From Acanthochromis polyacanthus (taxonomy: Eukaryota > Chordata > Actinopteri > Pomacentridae), in contig NC_067122.1 of the NCBI RefSeq assembly GCF_021347895.1, positions 13,195,983-13,259,982 of the forward strand: a stretch of 64,000 bases of DNA. Reading direction: 5' to 3'. Under the pieces are notes generated by a model. It worked only from the letters and a program-made list of their open reading frames with translations, was not told the DNA's origin and searched no databases. Both the position numbers and the translations under genes were made by a program. This document shows, in pieces, positions 57,901-64,000 of this stretch (its first letter is position 1; each line of letters starts with the position of its first letter).

Positions 57901-60900
57901 GTGTAATGTGGTACATTTAGTTAATAAAACTGTCAGTGGAGACACTGGTTCACATTAATGTGAGGTTTAGAAAACCTAAATGTGTTTAAAATAGTAAGGT
58001 TAAGGTTCTGTGTTGTCAGTAGTCCTGAATATCTGCTTAATCTCTTAAGTTAAACTGGAGAAAACGGTAACTGTACTCTCCAGTCGTTAACATTGTTTAA
58101 TGACTGATTCACATGTTGTAGTACGTCTTCCTGCAGTGTAGATTGGAAAAATAACCTCCCAGAATATGTCCAAAGTAATGATGAACACTACAGTTATTAC
58201 ATTTAAATTGCATCACAGATAAGATGGATAATAAAATCCTGAAGACAACTATCCGGTACAAAGCCCTAAAACACACCAAGAAACACATTAAAGACTGCTG
58301 GAAGCTGCCTAAAGAACAAACTTCAAACCCAGTTCAGTGAAGAGAAGCAGTGGAATTTTGCTGCCAAATAAGGCAGGAAGACGCTGAGCTGCTCAGGTGT
58401 TCCTGATAACACCAAGCAGCCATCTGGACAGCCAATAGGAACACAGCTTACTGGAAGTCCAGAGGGCTTGGTTAGTGAAGTAAATTTAGTTTAAAGTTGA
58501 AGCATATAGTTAACAAAGAAAGTTGAAAACCACCTTCTGATTCATGAAATCTCTGAGTTTTCACACAAAGAATGCCTGAACATGTCAAACTGTCAAACCA
58601 TAGTAGAACCTGGGGAGTCACACTTAAAAGTAATTTCTGGATATCCCCATTGAAAGTGAATGGGCAAAAATGTTTGCAAATATCTCCCAAAATGAACATC
58701 CTAGACACTTAGTAGTGTGGTCCGTTGACATAATTCAGCCATGCTAAACACACCAGTCTTGGTCCCGAGTCTCTCCAACTTTCCGTTCTCGAGATATGTA
58801 AAAAATAAAGATCCAAGGTAATGCCAGCTACCTGTCGTCATACAGACTCGTGGGTAGGTTCATTGGAAAGGCCATGTGGACGAATGGGGGAGTAGATCCA
58901 GGTTTCATGATTCTACTGTGTTTACAAAAGAAATGATTTAAAATTGGTCATTAAAAATAGCAATAATTATCAATATCTACTGAGATGAAACATTTTATCC
59001 AGATCCATTTTCAGTTATTCACCAGACCCTAATTCCTCTATCATTAAAAAGACTCATTTTAATTTCAAAGGGTGAGGAGAAATAAATGGATGAACTAAAC
59101 ACCCAGGTAACACATGTACAAAAATCAATGGCGTACAACAAAACAGATAAAAATCAAAAAGAAATATTTTTTTATGTCACTGGCTCTGCAAGCTTTAGAT
59201 CTCAAGGTGGATTTCTCAGGCAGACGGCAAAAGCCTGCTCTCCTTTGGTCTTGAACCAGGTCTTACGGACACAGCAGACAGAACAGCCCTGCACAAGGAT
59301 CCAAGGCTGAGCTCTGTTTAGTTAGACTGCATCATTCAGCAACGTAACTATCCCAGCTATTGAGTGCTTTAAAGATGATAGGTGAAATCTTAAAATCAAG
59401 TCTAATTCTGAAAGGTTTGTTGTGTTTGCAGTTTGTCTTGAGGCATTATTAGAACAACTGGTAATAGACCTCAACTTTATATTGAAAGATCTGCTACAAA
59501 CCCATATCAGCAAGGTCAAGTTTAAGTATTATTACTGTTTTCTTTTATATTTATCTTCCAGCCTCCCAGTGACATCTGAGAAACAACATAACATTAAATA
59601 TTGCACACTGACGATCTCTGGCATCATCAGACTGAGACACATTTAACTTCGATTCACAGTCAGTTATGTACAAATTACTATTTTTCATGTCTAAAAAGAA
59701 CTTACATATCAATTGCAGGACTGTGCTTTTGGAATACAGAGATGGTAAAAAAAAAGTCAATGCTTAGCTGGCACCTCATCAAGACAAACCAGAAGCATAA
59801 ATTACAAGTTCATTTCGCACTCTGTTACTTCAAACACTTAAGTACTCATCTAAATAAATAAATATTACAAGGAATGGCACTACTTTGGTGAATAACATCT
59901 CACAGTGCCTGGAACCAGAAGGCATCATATGGAGAAAAACTGCAGGGAAAACTGAGTTGCACTTGGCAAAAACATGCCTGCTGAAGTGGCTGCTTTGCCT
60001 TTACTCACTGTGGCAGTGTGAGACTTCTCTCTGGCACTGCCGTCTTCTGAATGCAAGCCAAGGCCTCCCGCCTGCTACCAAGGTGCAACAAGGTTGCAGC
60101 TGCACAGCACTTTAAAGAGAATATTTAAATGCCTGCTGATAAATTGGGCCCTGTGGTGTGCTGTGTCTGTTTGTTCACTTCATGTGTTTTGGTGTCCTTG
60201 TCAAATGATGCCGCCGTCTGCACAGTCAGCCAGTTTGCCGAGAGTACTCTGATCTCTCTGAGTTGAAACATGTACTCGTCCGTGGGTTTTGTCCAACTGT
60301 CCCTGTCAAAGATGGAATTGCTAAATTTATCCCAACTATGTTCTGTGTATGAATTTGATTGACCTGAAGGCTCAATCAGCCCACAGAGAGGGCAGAAGAT
60401 AATGTCATATTGATAGCAATTGTTTGTCCAGCTTGATAGACCAATTAATCTTCATATGAGGATTGTGGAGTCGAAGCTTTGCAATTTCCCCACCGCATAC
60501 AGTGCTGATTAAAGTATCTCCTGAAACCAGAGACAAGTGAAACAAACCAAGCTGCAGCAAAGCTCTCACTTTTCTTAATACACACAAACACAGTTGGGGT
60601 TACATCTAGAATGAATAACGTAGTAATCCACCTAAAATCCCCAAGGATCCGTTGCTATTGAAACAGACTGCCCCCACCGATGGTTTTCCAACCTGGTGTA
60701 CTTTATAGAGGAGATGTCATTCAAATCAGCTTGGAGAGAATACACCATATCCTTGCTGGTAATACATGTTTCTGTGTAGTTTGTGATTAATATGCTGGAC
60801 AGAATCAGATATGAGATACTTCACTTGTACATGCATTGTGTTGCATTTTAAGTACGCAGCTAAATAGTAAGAAACTCTACCAGTAGCACAATTCCAAAAT

Positions 60901-60913
60901 TGTGTCCTAGTAC
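57901..60913. other. Unannotated intergenic DNA
   Basis: No gene. 58700-58900 (CCCGAGTCTCTCCAACTTTC, CTCGAGATATGTAAAAAATA) and 59180-59480 have the feel of decayed interspersed repeats, but I cannot place them. Confidence 0.35.
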
Positions 60914-60920
60914 AACCCAC

Positions 60921-61472
60921 AGCTAGCCGCGCTAGACCCAGCTCTGAAGACACAAGGGTCTAGATACCCTCGGCAGGGAGGGAGGCGGGCTAAAAGGTTG
61001 TCTTTCAAATCACTCTGCAGCAATTGGGTAGGTATACAACCAATCAGCGCAACAAATAGGCTGACATAGTTCCTAGAGCGCCGGAAATCAGAGGATGCGG
61101 GAGTTCGGTGAAGCCAATTTATACAGTCAATGGGTGAAGCTCAAGCATATTACAGACATGTTAACAGAAAGATTATTCAGAGTCGGTGCTAATGGAGCTC
61201 AACGACTGTTGTCGTTTTTGTTGTCGACCCTGGCAGAGAATTAAATTCGTTGCCGTGGGTTGTCTAGCACGGCTAGGCTAGTTGTTTCCGATTGTTTCTG
61301 TCAGAATCGTTGCGCCTCTGTCGTCACTTAGTTACGCCCGCCTTCTGACTCTACACTTCATGGTGATTGGTCCGGCCAGTTTTAGGAGCATCCAACCTCG
61401 AGCCTTATGGAGGGTAACTAGACCCACCCTGGTAGAGAATTAAATTCGTGGGTTGTCTAGCGCGGCTAGGCT
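60921..61472. mobile_element. MITE, about 550 bp, with flanking direct repeat
   Basis: The left end is AGCTAGCCGCGCTAGAC; the right end read inward is AGCCTAGCCGCGCTAGAC, a near-perfect terminal inverted repeat. AACCCACAGC occurs at 60914-60923 and again at 61473-61482, so a target duplication of 7 to 10 bases flanks the element; the exact split is ambiguous because AGC can belong to either. A block of about 40 bases around GTTGTCTAGCACGGCTAGGC recurs internally (61240-61283) and at the right end (61436-61474). Interior is CpG-rich and non-coding. The superfamily is open: 8 bp would suggest hAT, 9-10 bp a MULE-like element. Confidence 0.8.
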
Positions 61473-61482
61473 AACCCACAGC

Positions 61483-64000
61483 AGTAAATAATACTAAATA
61501 ATTAATGCCAAACATATTACTTGGACTATAGCCTGGCCTCATTTCATTCCTTCGCAGGCTCTTTTCATTTATGCAGTGGACTAATTTGTGAGGGAGTAGT
61601 TAAAGTATTTCTCCATCCCCTCTAGTGCAATATCCCATAGCCAAGGCTGCTCCCCCTATACTGTAATCAAAGGAAAATGTGCAGCATGAGCACATTCACA
61701 TAGGGCTTGCTAATCTTCAGCTCTGACTGTTTTCTGTGCAGGAAACTACTGGAGAGGCCAGAGGGAGGAGGGACATGCACCACTGCTGTTTCTCACAAAA
61801 GGAGGTGAAGTAGATGGCAAGTTGAAGGAAATGATTGAGTTAGTTCTCATAGTAGAGGTCTGAAGTTTCTATGGGATTTTTTTCTCCAGCCTCAGTTTCT
61901 TGGTGACCCCATTAAATACAAAGAAGAAGTGGCTGAAGCATGAATCTGCATTGGAATGTCCTTTGAGTCTTAATTGTGGGCAAGAGGAAATGTTTAAAGA
62001 GATTCTGAGGTTACTGAAGAATTCCCTCAGGTGTGAGGTTGGAGTACTTTAAGCATATGTTTCAGCATATGTACAATCTGAGGGGACAAATCCATTAAAG
62101 CGATCCTATGGGATTCATCTTGGAGATGTAAAACATTTAAATACCATTTCCAAGTAGATAAAGCAATAATATTCAGAAGAGGAAAAACATTTTATGTAAA
62201 AATAATGTAAAGTCTGAGCTTGTGCTTCTTTACATTTTGTGTGTGTGGAGTGACTCACCCAGAGTACTGCGTGATCTATCTCCAAATTGATAGTTATCAC
62301 ATAGAGGATTAAATCAGAAACTGTCTTCTGTCCAACCAGCATAATCTTAAAGCCTTGATGAGAATTCCCTACAGCACACAGATTTGAGCTGTGCGATACA
62401 CCACTGATCGCCACAACATGATTGCATCAAATAGAAGCAGCACTTCTCCTTATTCTCTCTTACAGCCAGTGTATGATACTGGGGTGTTGAATAAATGTTG
62501 CATTAGTGTTCAATTGGAAGGAATCCAGGAAGTATTCTGGAGATTTCAGTCAATGATCCTGGACAGTGAAATGTCATCCTGACATAAAGCTGCTGGATTG
62601 AGACGTGCAAATAATGACGAATGTGGATAAGATTAGGTAAAAATTAGAAAGTTGTTCAGCTTTAACTCACTGCAAAATGTCTGAAGACTTTAAAGGTGCA
62701 ATATGTTAGATTGTGGACATACATATAGCAACTATCTGCCATGTAAAGATACAGTGGAGTGATCCAGCTCTGAGTGTGTTGGAATCTGAGTTTCTATGTT
62801 CTATGTTTTGACAGCAGCTTTAGCTGTGTGTGCATGTTAGTGCATGTTAGCGCATATGAGTCCCTCCCTCTGAAAGTGTTGGCCCTCCATGTGATGATAA
62901 ACAAATCAAGAATGAACTCCTATGCTGGAAAGGAAAAGGGCAGTCCACTGTTCAGTAAGGGCCTGAAACTCGAAGGAATTTTAAAATAATAACTTGTTTT
63001 CGAAATGTTATTTCCCTAATATATGTGCACTAATTTCACTTCAGTTTATTGTAAGAGTTTCTACTGAAGCGATGAGCCTCTACTGTGCTGCTTCACTGCA
63101 TGTCTATTCCACGCCAGTTTTTATGTGTCTGTTTCACAGGGCTGGCGGACTGTGGAAGCAGAGAAACACACAGTGGAACAGACACTAGCAAAAAAGAAGA
63201 GTGGTGAAGTGAAGATCACATAATTCAGGTTCACAAAAACTCCTTTGGCCGTTTGATGTAACGTACAATGCTAGCACAAGCTAATGGTTGGTGCTGGATT
63301 ATTTTGGTCAAGTCTAATGCATTTTAAGATTGCAAATGAAAATGGAAGTATAGCCCATTTTTGCCCATTTGCCTTTGCCCTCGACAATGGTGCTGGTGGT
63401 TACAGAACATTTAAACCTGCAGTTTTTCATTTTTTCTGCTTCTTTGGGGCAGCAAAAACAACTTGGAAACATACCACTGATACACTGTTCTGTAACTTGA
63501 TCTGGTAAACTTGTTAGACAATCAAATGCTTATTTAAGTAAAACCAGTATGGAGCAACATTACAGTTCACTTGTGATGTTTGGATAAACCCGATGGATGT
63601 AAATCTGACTTTTTACTCTGCTTTTGTTTTGGTCTAAACTGGCTCAGGAGGAAATTTGCTGTTTAGCTCCAAAGTCAGATTGTGTAACTTCGTCAGCCAT
63701 TTTTGTGATAGTTATGTAACATTGCATTTATTTGATCTCTTCACTGAAAGCAGATTCTTTTCAGTGCCCACTTGGCTAAAAATAATGCTAATCAGAGCAG
63801 TGAGAGAGATAAGAGTGGCAAGCTCTAAACCTATGAGTTGTTGTTTTACATTTTCGTAAAATGCCAATTGTGAGGCTTTAGTGTGTTTACTTACACCACT
63901 CAAGTTTTTCCCCCAGGCCTAATGAGAGAGAAAATTGATAAAACTAAGCCGATGAAATAATAGTTCAATTAGAGGAGAACAGCCTTGTTTAGCTCTGACC
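61483..64000. other. Unannotated DNA to the window end
   Basis: No gene supported. TTTAAAGGTGCAATATGTTA near 62690 is a phrase common in teleost repeats and may mark another decayed MITE. Open frames are 60-100 codons and unremarkable. Confidence 0.35.

Overview
The window is eukaryotic nuclear DNA, most likely from a spiny-rayed (acanthomorph) teleost fish. It is AT-rich and almost free of protein-coding signal. The recognisable material is the usual teleost repeat set: Tc1-like transposons with IR/DR ends, hAT-type non-autonomous elements, tRNA-derived SINEs, non-LTR 3' tails and a probable solo LTR. I saw no bacterial operon, CRISPR array, rRNA or intact tRNA gene. Family calls come from memory of motifs; no database was searched.

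Left part (1-10.3 kb). A decayed tRNA-Gly copy and a hAT MITE remnant precede the first Tc1-like element (2525-4158), whose transposase gene is broken by two 1-base frameshifts. A cluster of old hAT/MITE pieces (4.7-6.5 kb) and a remnant of a second Tc1/mariner family (7.0-7.6 kb) follow. On the minus strand at 9827-10262 lies the best candidate for a host gene start: a long 5' leader, an ATG in good context, a short signal-peptide-like sequence and a GT donor. If real, the gene runs leftward out of the window and most of the rest of the window is its upstream flank.

Middle part (10.3-45.9 kb). This is mostly unique, gene-free sequence with dispersed repeats. They include a hAT deletion derivative that still carries a BED zinc-finger first exon (17082-18097), several teleost interspersed repeats (10.65, 12.6, 18.4, 19.3, 26.3, 29.4 and 34.9 kb), a second remnant of the other Tc1 family (37.1-37.5 kb) and a possible CTCF site at 10.54 kb. 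Some stretches rich in homeodomain-type motifs could be distal enhancers.

Right part (45.9-64 kb). The second Tc1-like element (45903-47537) is about 99% identical to the first and has one uninterrupted 344-codon transposase. It is the only full-length coding sequence I can support here. It is followed by a SINE (48.76 kb), a GC-rich 775-bp candidate solo LTR (50244-51018) whose minisatellite creates long false ORFs, a pair of homologous segments of unknown nature (51.2 and 53.1 kb), a GT/poly-G tract, and a MITE at 60.9-61.5 kb flanked by a 10-bp direct repeat.

How the parts relate: there is no pathway. The intact transposase could act on the ends of both Tc1-like copies. The other elements are passengers at different stages of decay around what looks like the regulatory flank of one host gene.
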